Assembly: GCA_035653615.1 (NCBI GenBank)
Contig: DASRBN010000030.1
Location: 266,041 to 330,040 of the forward strand
Direction of reading: 5' to 3'
Length of the DNA stretch: 64,000 nt
Source of the DNA: Ktedonobacteraceae bacterium
GTDB taxonomy: Bacteria; Chloroflexota; Ktedonobacteria; Ktedonobacterales; Ktedonobacteraceae
Part shown: positions 7,678-15,901 of the stretch, one piece after another
Numbering within the stretch: position 1 is the stretch's first letter
Layout: the number at the start of each line of letters is the position of its first letter
The notes under the pieces: generated by a model
The model's input: only the letters and a program-made list of their open reading frames with translations
What the model was told of the DNA's origin: nothing
Database searches by the model: none
Position numbers and translations under genes: made by a program

Positions 7678-9282
7678 TTGCTCGAAGACGTACAATTGTT
7701 CACCACTTCGGACCTACAGCGATTGCACCACCTCGCATCGGATCGTGTCGTCGTGCTGAATGGAGATATTGGACCGCTCACTATTGAACAAGAAGAGGCT
7801 CTCTGTGCATTCATCGCGCAGGGAGGTGGGCTGGTGTGTGTAGGTGATGCGGCAGAAGCTTACCATGAAAACCCGCTACTGGGCGAGGTATTAGGCCATA
7901 TTCATGGGTTCTGCACGCCGCGTACCGAGATTATTGCTCGCGTAGCCACATCCGATCACTACCTGACCCGTCGTTTTGACCCATCCTTCACCGTATTTGA
8001 AGCAGTCTACATGCTGGATAGTGTTCCGCCGGATGCCGAGATTCTCTGGCGTAGCTCCTGGCACTATGCGACACACGTCCTGGCCTATGCCCGTACATAT
8101 GGCCGGGGACGTGTTTTTTGCACCACGCTGGGCAGCGCTCGTGAAACGCAGGAACTGCCAATTTTCCAGCAGATGCTTAACCGGGCGATGCGTTATGCCT
8201 CTGGCGTGGAGACGGAGGAGCAGGTCAAACGCGTAGCGATGATCGGCTACGGCGCGATTGGCTTCGAACACGGCACCGCCATCAGCGAAGTACCAGGATT
8301 AGCATATACCCTGATCTGTGATCGCAATGAGGAGCGTTTAGAGGCAGCGCGAAAGGCTTTTCCGGGCGTGAGTACCTGCACCGATCTATCCCAGGTGGCG
8401 GCAGACCCCAGTATCGATGTGGTCATCATTTCCACGCCGCCCAATACACACGCCGAAATATCCATGCAGATGCTACGAGCGGGCAAGCATGTGGTTTCAG
8501 AAAAGCCATTTTGTTTAACAACGTCCGAGGCCGATGCAATGATTCAACTGGCGCAGGAGAAGCAGCTGGCTCTGACAGTGTACCAGTGCCGGCGCTGGGA
8601 CCCGGACTACCTGGCAATTCAGAAGGTACTCAAGCAGGGAACGATTGGCCCCGTGTTTCACATGGAAACATTCATCGGTGGCTATGCCCATCCTTGTGAT
8701 TACTGGCATTCACACGAGCCGATCTCTGGCGGCGTGTTCTATGATTGGGGGTCGCATTACCTGGACTGGATTCTGCAGCTGATTCCTGATAACGTGGTGA
8801 GCGTGCGTGGCATCGAACACAAGCGTGTCTGGCACGATATCACTAATGCAGACCATTCGGTCGTCTACCTGCGCTTTGCGGGTGGGCAGGAAGCGGAATT
8901 TATGCACTCGGATATCGCAGCTGCGATGAAGCCGAAGTGGTATATCCTGGGCGAACGGGGAGCGATTGTAGGACACTGGCGGCAGGAAATCGTGAAAACA
9001 CGACGCTGGTCCGGTGATCTGATCGAAGAGCGACTGGCGCCATCGGAGGCGTTACCTGAAGTGTTTGTCTATACCCGTGAAACGAGCGGAGCAATCCACG
9101 AGCAGCGCCTGATGTTGTCCGAAGCGCCCCGTTATGCCTTTCATCGCAACCTGGCAAACCACCTGCATTGTGGTGAGCCGCTGGCCGTGCTGCCAGAAGA
9201 ATCGCGCCGCAATATTGCGGTAATGGAGGCGGCCAAGAGGTCAGCTGAGCGCGGCGGGGAGACAATTGCCCTGGAGTGCTAA
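7678..9282 (+). CDS. ThuA-like domain fused to Gfo/Idh/MocA oxidoreductase
   Basis: The first 180 residues resemble a ThuA/glutamine-amidotransferase-like domain (FIAQGGGLVCVGD, ending in a GRGRVFCTTLG strand). From about residue 183 a Rossmann NAD(P)-binding oxidoreductase begins: VAMIGYGAIG, then STPPNTHAEI and the EKPF motif of the Gfo/Idh/MocA family, and the C-terminal substrate domain with GGVFYDWGSHYLDW. Such enzymes oxidise or epimerise sugars and inositols. The start is TTG 7678, set by AGGAG at 7666-7670; no upstream in-frame ATG exists, and the ThuA domain lacks about 40 N-terminal residues compared with free ThuA proteins. Both domains are often neighbours in sugar-utilisation loci, which makes the fusion plausible. 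Substrate unknown. Confidence 0.85.
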   Translation: MLEDVQLFTTSDLQRLHHLASDRVVVLNGDIGPLTIEQEEALCAFIAQGGGLVCVGDAAEAYHENPLLGEVLGHIHGFCTPRTEIIARVATSDHYLTRRFDPSFTVFEAVYMLDSVPPDAEILWRSSWHYATHVLAYARTYGRGRVFCTTLGSARETQELPIFQQMLNRAMRYASGVETEEQVKRVAMIGYGAIGFEHGTAISEVPGLAYTLICDRNEERLEAARKAFPGVSTCTDLSQVAADPSIDVVIISTPPNTHAEISMQMLRAGKHVVSEKPFCLTTSEADAMIQLAQEKQLALTVYQCRRWDPDYLAIQKVLKQGTIGPVFHMETFIGGYAHPCDYWHSHEPISGGVFYDWGSHYLDWILQLIPDNVVSVRGIEHKRVWHDITNADHSVVYLRFAGGQEAEFMHSDIAAAMKPKWYILGERGAIVGHWRQEIVKTRRWSGDLIEERLAPSEALPEVFVYTRETSGAIHEQRLMLSEAPRYAFHRNLANHLHCGEPLAVLPEESRRNIAVMEAAKRSAERGGETIALEC

Positions 9283-9336
9283 CCCTTCGCTTACTTGTTC
9301 GATCTTCATTTTTTCGTTAAGCTATGGTAAGAGATC

Positions 9337-9369
9337 TGTAGGGACAGCGACTCGTCCTTGTCCTGGTGC
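9337..9369 (+). repeat. Dispersed GTAGGGACAG repeat, copy 1
   Basis: TGTAGGGACAG followed by a CTCGTCCTTGTCC segment. It is one of at least six related short sequences in the window (see 43591, 43779, 43963, 53504 and 53618). The arms GGGACA and TGTCC can pair, so the unit behaves like a small palindromic intergenic element. It lies in the 200-base gap before the LON-domain gene. Confidence 0.6.
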
Positions 9370-9483
9370 AGTTGATATAAAAGGGAAGTGTGTGCCGTAG
9401 AAGTAACGTTCGATGTAGAAGTAGGATGATGTTCTTCGTTGCGATAAGCCTCAAGATGGGTCCTAATCATTAGGAGGTAGATT

Positions 9484-10143
9484 ATGGCACTTGAGTTACC
9501 CTTGTTCCCGCTGAATGTTGTACTCTTCCCCGGTGCAGAACTTCCCTTGCATATCTTCGAGCCGCGCTATCGACAGATGATTAACGAGTGCTACGAAAAG
9601 GCAAAACCCTTTGGAGTAGTGCTGGTGCAGCCGGAGAGTACGCTTTACGAGGAGGAGCCGTATACTGTCGGCACGATGGCCGAGATAGAGGCCCTTGATC
9701 GATTACAGGATGGGCGCATGAACCTCATTGCTAAAGGTACGCAGCGCTTCCGTATCCTGAGGCAGCACCGCGAGAAGCCCTATCTTTCAGGGATCGTAGA
9801 ACTCTATAGAGATGTGGCCGAACCGGAGCAAACATTGCTCAGATATGCTAACTATGCGCGCAATCTTTTCGAATCCTACCTGCAAATTTTGCTTGAAGTG
9901 GTTGGTAAGGAGGATATAGAGTTCAATCTTCCTGCCGAGCCAGAAGAGCTTTCGCATTTCATTGCCTACTTTCTTGATGTGCAGGATGAGCAAAAGCAGC
10001 GCTTCCTGGAATTGACTTCGACAGTGCAGCGTTTACAAGAGGAAGTACATGTTTTGCGCAAAGAGGTAGCATTCATGCGTGAGATACTGACCATGAGCAA
10101 CCGCTTCCATACTGATGCTCCCGATCGCAGCATGTTAAATTGA
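9484..10143 (+). CDS. LON N-terminal substrate-binding domain protein
   Basis: Stand-alone LON-substrate-binding protein of 219 residues. The family opening LPLFPLNVVLFPGAELPLHIFEPRYR is followed by the GTMAEI and RFRI strands; a helical C-terminal half ends in a coiled-coil-like stretch (TVQRLQEEVHVLRKEV). There is no ATPase or protease domain, so it is not a Lon protease. Such proteins are common in bacteria and their role is unclear; they may bind substrates or serve as adaptors. The AGGAGG at 9473-9478 before ATG 9484 fixes the start. It stands alone between a repeat and the opposite-strand DUF4388 gene. Confidence 0.92.
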   Translation: MALELPLFPLNVVLFPGAELPLHIFEPRYRQMINECYEKAKPFGVVLVQPESTLYEEEPYTVGTMAEIEALDRLQDGRMNLIAKGTQRFRILRQHREKPYLSGIVELYRDVAEPEQTLLRYANYARNLFESYLQILLEVVGKEDIEFNLPAEPEELSHFIAYFLDVQDEQKQRFLELTSTVQRLQEEVHVLRKEVAFMREILTMSNRFHTDAPDRSMLN

Positions 10144-10162
10144 AGCTGTCTCTATTACGCCA

Positions 10163-10885
10163 TCAGATTTCGATCAATTGCAACTCCTTGAGCCTCTGGA
10201 GTGACATGTAGACTTCGGTCAGAGAACGCCGTGTAAGCTGGATCAAATCGGCAACTGTGCGCTTATCGTTGATGAGAAGGAAGATGGTTCGATCATAGCG
10301 GGTAAGGTTCGTGATTGGGTAGTTCCTTGCCTGTTTGGTGAGAAAGGGGATATGTTTTTCAGGCCCGGCGCTGGCGAGATCGTTCGCCCCTGGAGCCTCT
10401 GCTGGCGGCTGTTTAGCGATATCTGAAGAGGGAACGGTGTATGCAATGCCATCCTCATGCACGCTCTGTGTGTAGGGGCTCTCTTCTGGCAGTGGTTTTC
10501 TAGTGATAGAACTGGTTGGCATGCTCGCCCGGATAGCGGGAATTGGCCGTGTTATTGAGGATGATGGAATTTGAGCATGAGCCTGTGGATTCTGGTTGCC
10601 AGACGGGGTATTTCTGGGAGGTGGTAACTGCCGTTGAGCTTCTTTGGCATAAAATATAAAATGAATCTCGCCCCAACCATTCATCCACCTCAAGATAGAT
10701 TCGTTCGCATCATCCTCGTAGGTTCCCCAACGCACCCGCACAGGCTGGCCATGCACGATAGCCAGACTCGCTTCTTCTTTACGCGTGCTGCTGGCCCGTC
10801 GCACTATGAGTACCCCCGTGAGCCGGTACATCATCAGGTGCCTGATGACAGCTGCCAGTGAGGGTGCAGAATAGATATGGGCCAT
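10163..10885 (-). CDS. DUF4388-type protein with C-terminal winged-helix-like domain
   Basis: The N-terminal 90 residues fit the DUF4388/PATAN-like pattern: YRLTGVLIVRR, ASLAIVHGQPVRVRWG, ESILRWMNGWGEIHFIF. Such domains occur in gliding, phosphorelay and GTPase-linked bacterial signalling proteins. A linker rich in Pro, Ser and Thr (about 95-165) follows, and the last 60 residues (YDRTIFLLINDKRTVADLIQLTRRSLTEVYMSLQRL, seen in part) look like a winged-helix module also found after DUF4388. No membrane segment. The gene reads away from the element at 10901, which points the other way. Partner unknown. Confidence 0.7.
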   Translation of the reverse strand: MAHIYSAPSLAAVIRHLMMYRLTGVLIVRRASSTRKEEASLAIVHGQPVRVRWGTYEDDANESILRWMNGWGEIHFIFYAKEAQRQLPPPRNTPSGNQNPQAHAQIPSSSITRPIPAIRASMPTSSITRKPLPEESPYTQSVHEDGIAYTVPSSDIAKQPPAEAPGANDLASAGPEKHIPFLTKQARNYPITNLTRYDRTIFLLINDKRTVADLIQLTRRSLTEVYMSLQRLKELQLIEI

Positions 10886-10900
10886 GGCTTAGGACTCCTC

Positions 10901-11015
10901 GTCTAGTGTATTTGCACTTGACGTTTTCGGTTTTGGCACCTATACTACTCCCATCAGAGGCGGCAGGGGCCATATCGTTTTCCTTAGCCCGTATAGGGGA
11001 TTGAAACCTGATTAC
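10901..11015 (+). promoter_or_regulatory. Promoter-plus-hairpin element, copy A
   Basis: TTGACG at 10918-10923 and TATACT at 10941-10946, 17 bases apart, are followed by about 60 transcribed bases: the block GGCGGCAGGGGCCA, a stem CCTTA/TAGGG around a seven-base loop (GCCCGTA), and the end GGGGATTGAAAC (10996-11007). The whole unit aligns with 61464-61573 at roughly five of six bases, with a one-base spacer difference. Copy B stands right before a gene; copy A has no gene downstream on its strand and runs toward the convergent gene ending at 11147. The ATTGAAAC ending resembles the 3' end of many CRISPR repeats, but there is only one unit and no spacers. It may be a small RNA gene, an orphan leader or a mobile regulatory element. 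Confidence 0.7.
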
Positions 11016-11146
11016 ATCCTGCAACAGACTTGCCGCCCCATATTACCTGAATATGATACACAAGTATATCCTACTGAATTGTATGCATCTACTGCCCATC
11101 TGTCAAGAACCGGCTGCTTGAAGATGACTCTTGGGTAATTGCAAAA

Positions 11147-11596
11147 TTAGCTCTGCTCCTCTTCGGAGAGGCTATACATCCCTGGCTCAAGAACATCGGG
11201 TCTGTAAATCTCAGTTTCCTCTTCGTTCGGGTCTATAAGTCCTACAGTGTAGGTATCGGAGAGATAGCCCTCTTTAGCAAGCGCCGAAAGCGCCGGAAAC
11301 AGCGTTGTGAGCGTCTGTTTGAAGTGTTCGGTATCCGTACAACTCCATTCCAGGCCTATATCTGTTCCTGCCTTACTGCTTGCCGGTGTGTATATCTCAA
11401 CAATGCAAGCGTAGTTTTTGCTCCCATCATCGGAAACGATAATTTTAGGATTAAAGGTCATCGTTCCGCTCCGTTTGCCTTGATTCATCATGCTTTTACC
11501 TGCCGTGGCATTGAGTCGCTGTACAACTTTGAAGACTTCCGCGAACATCAGTTCACCTGCCGCGCGATCATTGATAGGTTTTTGAGGAGTTGCCAT
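11147..11596 (-). CDS. Hypothetical acidic protein, 149 residues
   Basis: Not recognised. Soluble, slightly acidic protein without signal peptide or membrane segments. The first 40 residues include a helix-like GELMFAEVFKVVQRLNA; the middle has alternating strands (GTMTFNPKIIV, NYACIVEIYTP), and the C-terminus ends in EEEQS. The upstream ATG at 11623 is possible, but the ATG at 11596 has AAAGGA about ten bases before it and is preferred. It lies between element A and a PKD relic, with no obvious operon partner. Codon use looks ordinary for the window, so it is likely real; function cannot be guessed. Confidence 0.65.
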   Translation of the reverse strand: MATPQKPINDRAAGELMFAEVFKVVQRLNATAGKSMMNQGKRSGTMTFNPKIIVSDDGSKNYACIVEIYTPASSKAGTDIGLEWSCTDTEHFKQTLTTLFPALSALAKEGYLSDTYTVGLIDPNEEETEIYRPDVLEPGMYSLSEEEQS

Positions 11597-11674
11597 AGTT
11601 TGAATATCCTTTCTCTGTGACATATTTACTTTCTACTTCATATCACATGCAAGCAAACCGGAGCGCAGGTGTAG

Positions 11675-11812
11675 GGAATTCTCCCTAGACAGGGGTTCGG
11701 CCTGGTTGGCTCGCACACCTATGCCCAAACGGGAACCTATACCGTGACCCTGCTGGTAAGCGATCAGGGCGGTAGCCAGGTAAGCAAAACGGTGAGCGTC
11801 ACTGTCAACTAA
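11675..11812 (+). pseudogene. PKD-domain protein relic (C-terminal end)
   Basis: A 45-codon open stretch ends at TAA 11810-11812 and reads GSHTYAQTGTYTVTLLVSD and then SKTVSVTVN, a textbook end of a PKD (polycystic kidney disease) Ig-like domain of extracellular proteins. There is no start codon or rest of the gene; a stop precedes it at 11672. A palindrome TAGGGA-ATTC-TCCCTA at 11672-11687 sits exactly at the 5' edge and may mark the rearrangement. It is a gene remnant, not a working gene. Confidence 0.72.
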
Positions 11813-12109
11813 TGCAAGACCTGGCAGATCGCCATCCGGCCTTTCCATAGAAATGCAGGGTGGCGTCTGCCAGGAGCGAACAGCAGAGCGACATGGAGAA
11901 ACTATAGAGAAGTGTACACCAGAGGTCATATTGCTGCCGCGTGAAAGAGGATATACTATGGAAGTTGAACAAATGCGATGGGCGCCAGGCAACGGCTGGG
12001 AACGTACTCTACAATGAAACGGCAAGCAAAACGATTCAGCCGCTGAAATGTAGAGGCACTCCTTGCGGTGTCATTAGCATACATACATGCGACCTACAGG
12101 AGAAAAACG
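11813..12109. other. Intergenic stretch without a recognised gene
   Basis: Between the PKD relic and the acyl-CoA synthetase I see only the synthetase leader. Short open frames here lack both ribosome sites and protein-like composition. AGGAG at 12098-12102 belongs to the downstream gene. Confidence 0.5.
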
Positions 12110-13855
12110 ATGGGAATCAGCAACGATGGCCTGTCCTACTGGCAGGCCGAAAGCGGGGGAATTGATCTTCTTGACATGACGATTGGGGATCTGCTTGATC
12201 GTCGCGCAAACGAGCATCCTTCGCAGGAGGCGGTCGTCTTTTCGTGTCAAACTGGATTTGAGGGAAGCTCTGAGCTACGCTGGACTTACCAGGAGTACCG
12301 CGAACGAGCTAACCAGGTCGCTCGCGGCCTGATGGCCCTGGGACTGGACAAAGGCGAGCATATCGCGGTATGGGCTACCAACCTGCCCGAATGGCTCTTA
12401 CTGGAAATGGGCGCAGCCAAAGCGGGCCTTGTGTTGGTCACGATCAATCCCGCCTACCGGGCGCAGGAACTGGAGTACGTACTCAAGCAAGGTGATGTGT
12501 GTGCGCTCTTCTTGATGGCAAGCGTGCGCGACCATAATTGCCTGGCGACACTGCGCGCACTGGTGACTCCTGGTGAGCAGAACGGCCAGGTGAGTAGCAC
12601 GCGCTTGCCCATGCTGCGTTCGGTCTGCCTGCTCGGTCCAACCCCAGAAGATGCATTCGGTCAGGAGAAGTGGCGTCCACTTCTCTTTGAGGAGATGGTT
12701 GCTGCCGGTTCGCAGATCGACGAGGATGTACTGCGTGCGCGGCAGGTCTCAGTTAATCCGCGGGACGCGGCTCAGATTCAGTATACCTCTGGCACGACCG
12801 GTTTCCCCAAGGGTGCGATGCTGCGGCACCACAGCATTCTCAATAATGCCATGATCGTGGCGCGAGAGTGGGGGCTTGACCAGGGTGATCGCTATTGTAA
12901 TCCCATGCCTTTCTTTCATACCGGTGGTTGCGTCATCAGTGTGTTGGGACCACTGGCGGCTGGCGCAGTTGTGCATCCCCTGCTGTCCTTCCATCCCCTG
13001 ACTGCATTACAGGTCATCAGTCGCGAACGCTGCACAACCCTGCTTGCCGTTCCTACTATGCTGCTCGCCATGTTGCAACATCCTGACTTTGAGCGGTACG
13101 ATCTCTCCTCGCTTGTGCGGATCGGTACGGGTGGCGCGTCTGTGCCCGTTTCCCTGATCGAACAGGTGACTGAGCGCATAGGGGCCAGCGTCTGTAACTT
13201 CTATGGCCAGACCGAGGCGAGTCCGTTTATTACCAAAACGTTACCGGATGATCCGTTTGAATTGCAAGCCACGACGGTCGGTCTACCGCTGCCACATAGC
13301 GAGGTCAAGCTGGTCAGTCCGGCGAACGGCGGAACTGTACCGCTTGGAGCGCGCGGCGAATGCTGCTGCCGGGGTTACCAAGTCATGGCCGGTTACTACC
13401 AGATGTCGGAGCAGACCAGGGCGGCCATTGATAGCGAGGGCTGGCTGCATACGGGTGACCTGGCGACCATGGATGCCCGCGGCTACCTCAGCATCGTGGG
13501 GCGCCTCAAAGAGATGGTCATTCGCGGCGGCGAAAATATCTTTCCGCGCGAAATCGAGGAGTTTTTGCTGCGCCATCCCCAGGTAGGCGAGGTCTATGTC
13601 GTCGGTGTGCCTGACGCCTTCTTTGGCGAGGAGCTACTGGCCGTGGTGCGTCTCAAGGAAGGAGTAGCAGTCACGGAGCAAGATCTGCGTGCCTTCTGTA
13701 AAGGGCAGATCAGCCACCAGAAGGTGCCGCGCTACTTCCAGTTCGTGGACGCCTTCCCAATGACGGCCAGCGGAAAGGTGCAAAAATTCATCCTGCGCGA
13801 GCGGGCTATTCAGGCCCTGGGATTGCAAGAGGTCGCAAACAACACAAAGGCATAG
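12110..13855 (+). CDS. Acyl-CoA synthetase (AMP-forming, fatty-acid CoA ligase type)
   Basis: Activates a carboxylic acid, probably a fatty acid, to its CoA thioester by way of an acyl-adenylate. Adenylate-forming family motifs are all present: YTSGTTGFPKG (about 224-234), YGQTEASP, the GWLHTGDLATMD motif with the ribose-binding Asp, the hinge GRLKEMVIRGGENIFP (about 463-478) and the catalytic Lys in TASGKVQKF near the end. At 581 residues it has normal length. ATG 12110 has AGGAG eight bases upstream; a frame start at 12068 is not supported. A crotonase gene follows 34 bases later, so the pair probably acts in fatty-acid or related acid breakdown. Confidence 0.93.
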   Translation: MGISNDGLSYWQAESGGIDLLDMTIGDLLDRRANEHPSQEAVVFSCQTGFEGSSELRWTYQEYRERANQVARGLMALGLDKGEHIAVWATNLPEWLLLEMGAAKAGLVLVTINPAYRAQELEYVLKQGDVCALFLMASVRDHNCLATLRALVTPGEQNGQVSSTRLPMLRSVCLLGPTPEDAFGQEKWRPLLFEEMVAAGSQIDEDVLRARQVSVNPRDAAQIQYTSGTTGFPKGAMLRHHSILNNAMIVAREWGLDQGDRYCNPMPFFHTGGCVISVLGPLAAGAVVHPLLSFHPLTALQVISRERCTTLLAVPTMLLAMLQHPDFERYDLSSLVRIGTGGASVPVSLIEQVTERIGASVCNFYGQTEASPFITKTLPDDPFELQATTVGLPLPHSEVKLVSPANGGTVPLGARGECCCRGYQVMAGYYQMSEQTRAAIDSEGWLHTGDLATMDARGYLSIVGRLKEMVIRGGENIFPREIEEFLLRHPQVGEVYVVGVPDAFFGEELLAVVRLKEGVAVTEQDLRAFCKGQISHQKVPRYFQFVDAFPMTASGKVQKFILRERAIQALGLQEVANNTKA

Positions 13856-13889
13856 CGATAGACTGATATTGAAAGGGACAGGTGATGCG

Positions 13890-14657
13890 ATGTCAACACT
13901 AGAACTAGAGACGATGCGTTGTGAAGTCAATGGCCTGCTGGCAAGGCTACGACTCAATCGACCGGAGGTACTCAATGCTGCCAACCGTGCCTGGGTTCAG
14001 GACCTGGTCACGGTGACCGATTTTTTGACCCACGATGTCCAGGCGCGGGTGGTGCTAGTGAGTGGAGAAGGGCGGGCCTTTAGCAGTGGGATGGATACGA
14101 AAGAACTGGCCCGCGAAAACATCACGATCGATTGGTTCGAGACCTGGGAGCGCGGCGTGACGGCACTGGCCGAACTGAATGCCATCACTATAGCAGCCAT
14201 TCAGGGCTATTGCCTGGGCGGCGGGCTACAACTGGCGCTGGCGTGTGACCTGCGTATTGCCAGCAGCGATGCTATTTTCAGTATTCCTGCCGTTAAAGAG
14301 GGTGTAGCGGCCTACATTGCCACAGTGCGCTTAGCTCGATTGATTGGGGCAGCCGCTGCCAAAGAGCTGTGCCTGCTGGGTCGCCGTTTTAGCGCCGAGG
14401 AAGCCCGGGCGCTACGACTTGTCACGGAAGTGGTTCCTCTCACCATGCTGGAAGAACGGGCGCTTGCTATGGCGCAAGAACTGCTCAGCATTCCTTTCCC
14501 GGCACTTCTCTATACCAAACGCCAGATCGATCGCGCGTTTAGCCAGGATATCGCACTGTTTCAGCACGAGATGACTGCTGTATATGAGGACTGCCTGCGT
14601 TCAACCGAACATGCCGCTGTTAAGGCGGAACTAAAGGCGCGTGAGAAAACCCCATAG
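13890..14657 (+). CDS. Enoyl-CoA hydratase/isomerase family protein
   Basis: Crotonase-fold CoA enzyme of 255 residues. The first oxyanion-hole strand is VVLVSGEGRAFSSGMD and the second is IQGYCLGGGLQLALACDLRIAS, with the usual FSIPAV strand after it. The typical catalytic Glu pair of hydratases is not obvious (AVKEGV at the usual place), so isomerase, hydrolase or another crotonase activity is possible. ATG 13890 with AGGTGA just upstream is preferred over a TTG at 13869. It lies 34 bases behind the acyl-CoA synthetase and is probably co-transcribed, pointing to acyl-CoA metabolism. Confidence 0.9.
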   Translation: MSTLELETMRCEVNGLLARLRLNRPEVLNAANRAWVQDLVTVTDFLTHDVQARVVLVSGEGRAFSSGMDTKELARENITIDWFETWERGVTALAELNAITIAAIQGYCLGGGLQLALACDLRIASSDAIFSIPAVKEGVAAYIATVRLARLIGAAAAKELCLLGRRFSAEEARALRLVTEVVPLTMLEERALAMAQELLSIPFPALLYTKRQIDRAFSQDIALFQHEMTAVYEDCLRSTEHAAVKAELKAREKTP

Positions 14658-14991
14658 CCATTTAGTAGAAAGGGGCACTTGTTATCATGCCAGCAAACAT
14701 TTTTGTATTGCTACACAAGATATCCGCTTCCATATAGAACTTTCTTCCTATATTCCTATTCCGTTTTCCTGTTCCAACTATGGGTAACTCCAGGTTCAAT
14801 TGATACGATTGTGAGACTGGTAACGCATCCTGATACAGGGATATCTCCTTGCCCGGAGTATTCTCATGCGTGGTATATTGGACATTGGAAGCGGTGATTT
14901 CAGACATCTCGCTTCATAATTTAAATTAATGTATATAACAATAATGATTGCCAACAGTAGAAAATACTTTTGGCTCAAGGAGAGACAACCT
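14658..14991. other. Intergenic stretch without a recognised gene
   Basis: The 330-base gap holds short spurious frames in both strands. AT-rich sequence near 14920-14945 and AAGGAGA at 14977-14983 belong to the leader of the next membrane-protein gene. I see no relic, RNA gene or repeat. Confidence 0.5.
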
Positions 14992-15822
14992 ATGAGCAAA
15001 TTTATACCAGGGCGCCAGTTGGATAATAATCCTGGCGATCTCAGCGTTCTTGATACCCGGCCTATGCCTCGTGTAGTTCAGGGCTTGAGGAAGGTTCCGG
15101 AAATTACGATCTATTTCTGGATCATCAAATTGTTGACTACCGCCATGGGCGAATCAACCTCTGATTATCTGGTTCATGCAATCGATCCGGTGATTGCTGT
15201 GGGACTCGGAGGTATTGGCCTGCTGATCGCTCTGATACTACAGTTCTACGTGCGTCGATATGTCGCATGGATCTACTGGTTAGCGGCTCTTATGGTCGCT
15301 GTATTCGGCACCATGGCTGCCGACGCTGTGCATATTGTGCTGGGAGTGCCATATGTAGTCTCGACTGTTTTCTTTGCGATTGTACTGGCCATTATCTTCG
15401 TTGTCTGGTATAGGAGCGAGAAAACGTTGTCCATCCACAGCATCACTACGCGCCGCCGCGAGCTGTTTTACTGGGCTGCGATCATGGCGACCTTCGCGCT
15501 GGGTACCGCTACCGGTGATTTGACTGCCTTTACTTTCAACCTGGGCTTCTTCCCTTCAGCCGTGCTGTTTATGATAGTGATCGCTATACCCGCGATTGGC
15601 TACTTTCTGTTCGGCCTGAACGAGATTTTTGCTTTCTGGTTTGCCTATATCATCACGCGCCCGCTCGGCGCTTCATTTGCCGACTGGTTTGGGAAACCGC
15701 GCGACGTGCGTGGGCTTGGCCTGGGCGATGGAGTGGTTAGTGTAGTGCTTGCAATTTTGATCATCATCTTTGTAGGCTACCTGACAGTCACTCGTAAGGA
15801 TATAAAAAGCGACCAGCAATAG
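14992..15822 (+). CDS. COG4705-type membrane-anchored protein
   Basis: Integral membrane protein of 276 residues with about eight hydrophobic segments. It has an internal repeat typical of COG4705: KVPEITIYFWIIKLLTTAMGE and later TATGDLTAF inside membrane helices. The family is widespread and uncharacterised; its helices carry conserved charged or polar residues (TTAMGES, GTATGD), suggesting transport or sensing. ATG 14992 follows AAGGAGA at 14977-14983; the longer frame starting at 14929 is less likely. It is followed after 80 bases by another membrane protein with no similarity. Function unknown. Confidence 0.8.
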   Translation: MSKFIPGRQLDNNPGDLSVLDTRPMPRVVQGLRKVPEITIYFWIIKLLTTAMGESTSDYLVHAIDPVIAVGLGGIGLLIALILQFYVRRYVAWIYWLAALMVAVFGTMAADAVHIVLGVPYVVSTVFFAIVLAIIFVVWYRSEKTLSIHSITTRRRELFYWAAIMATFALGTATGDLTAFTFNLGFFPSAVLFMIVIAIPAIGYFLFGLNEIFAFWFAYIITRPLGASFADWFGKPRDVRGLGLGDGVVSVVLAILIIIFVGYLTVTRKDIKSDQQ

Positions 15823-15901
15823 CCTCCCATAGCATGGTATAATCTAATCCATAAATTACAGCATGGTTGATAAATAGTGACTTGCACGGGGGAGTTGTTT
15901 T

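Noticed and set aside
7512..7787. 91-codon frame overlapping the ThuA-oxidoreductase start
   Set aside because: Composition is not protein-like and the AGGAG-TTG start on the other frame explains the region.
10990..11010. CRISPR array suggested by GGGGATTGAAAC
   Set aside because: Only one unit at each of two distant places, no spacers or second repeats, no cas genes. Kept only as a resemblance in the element description.
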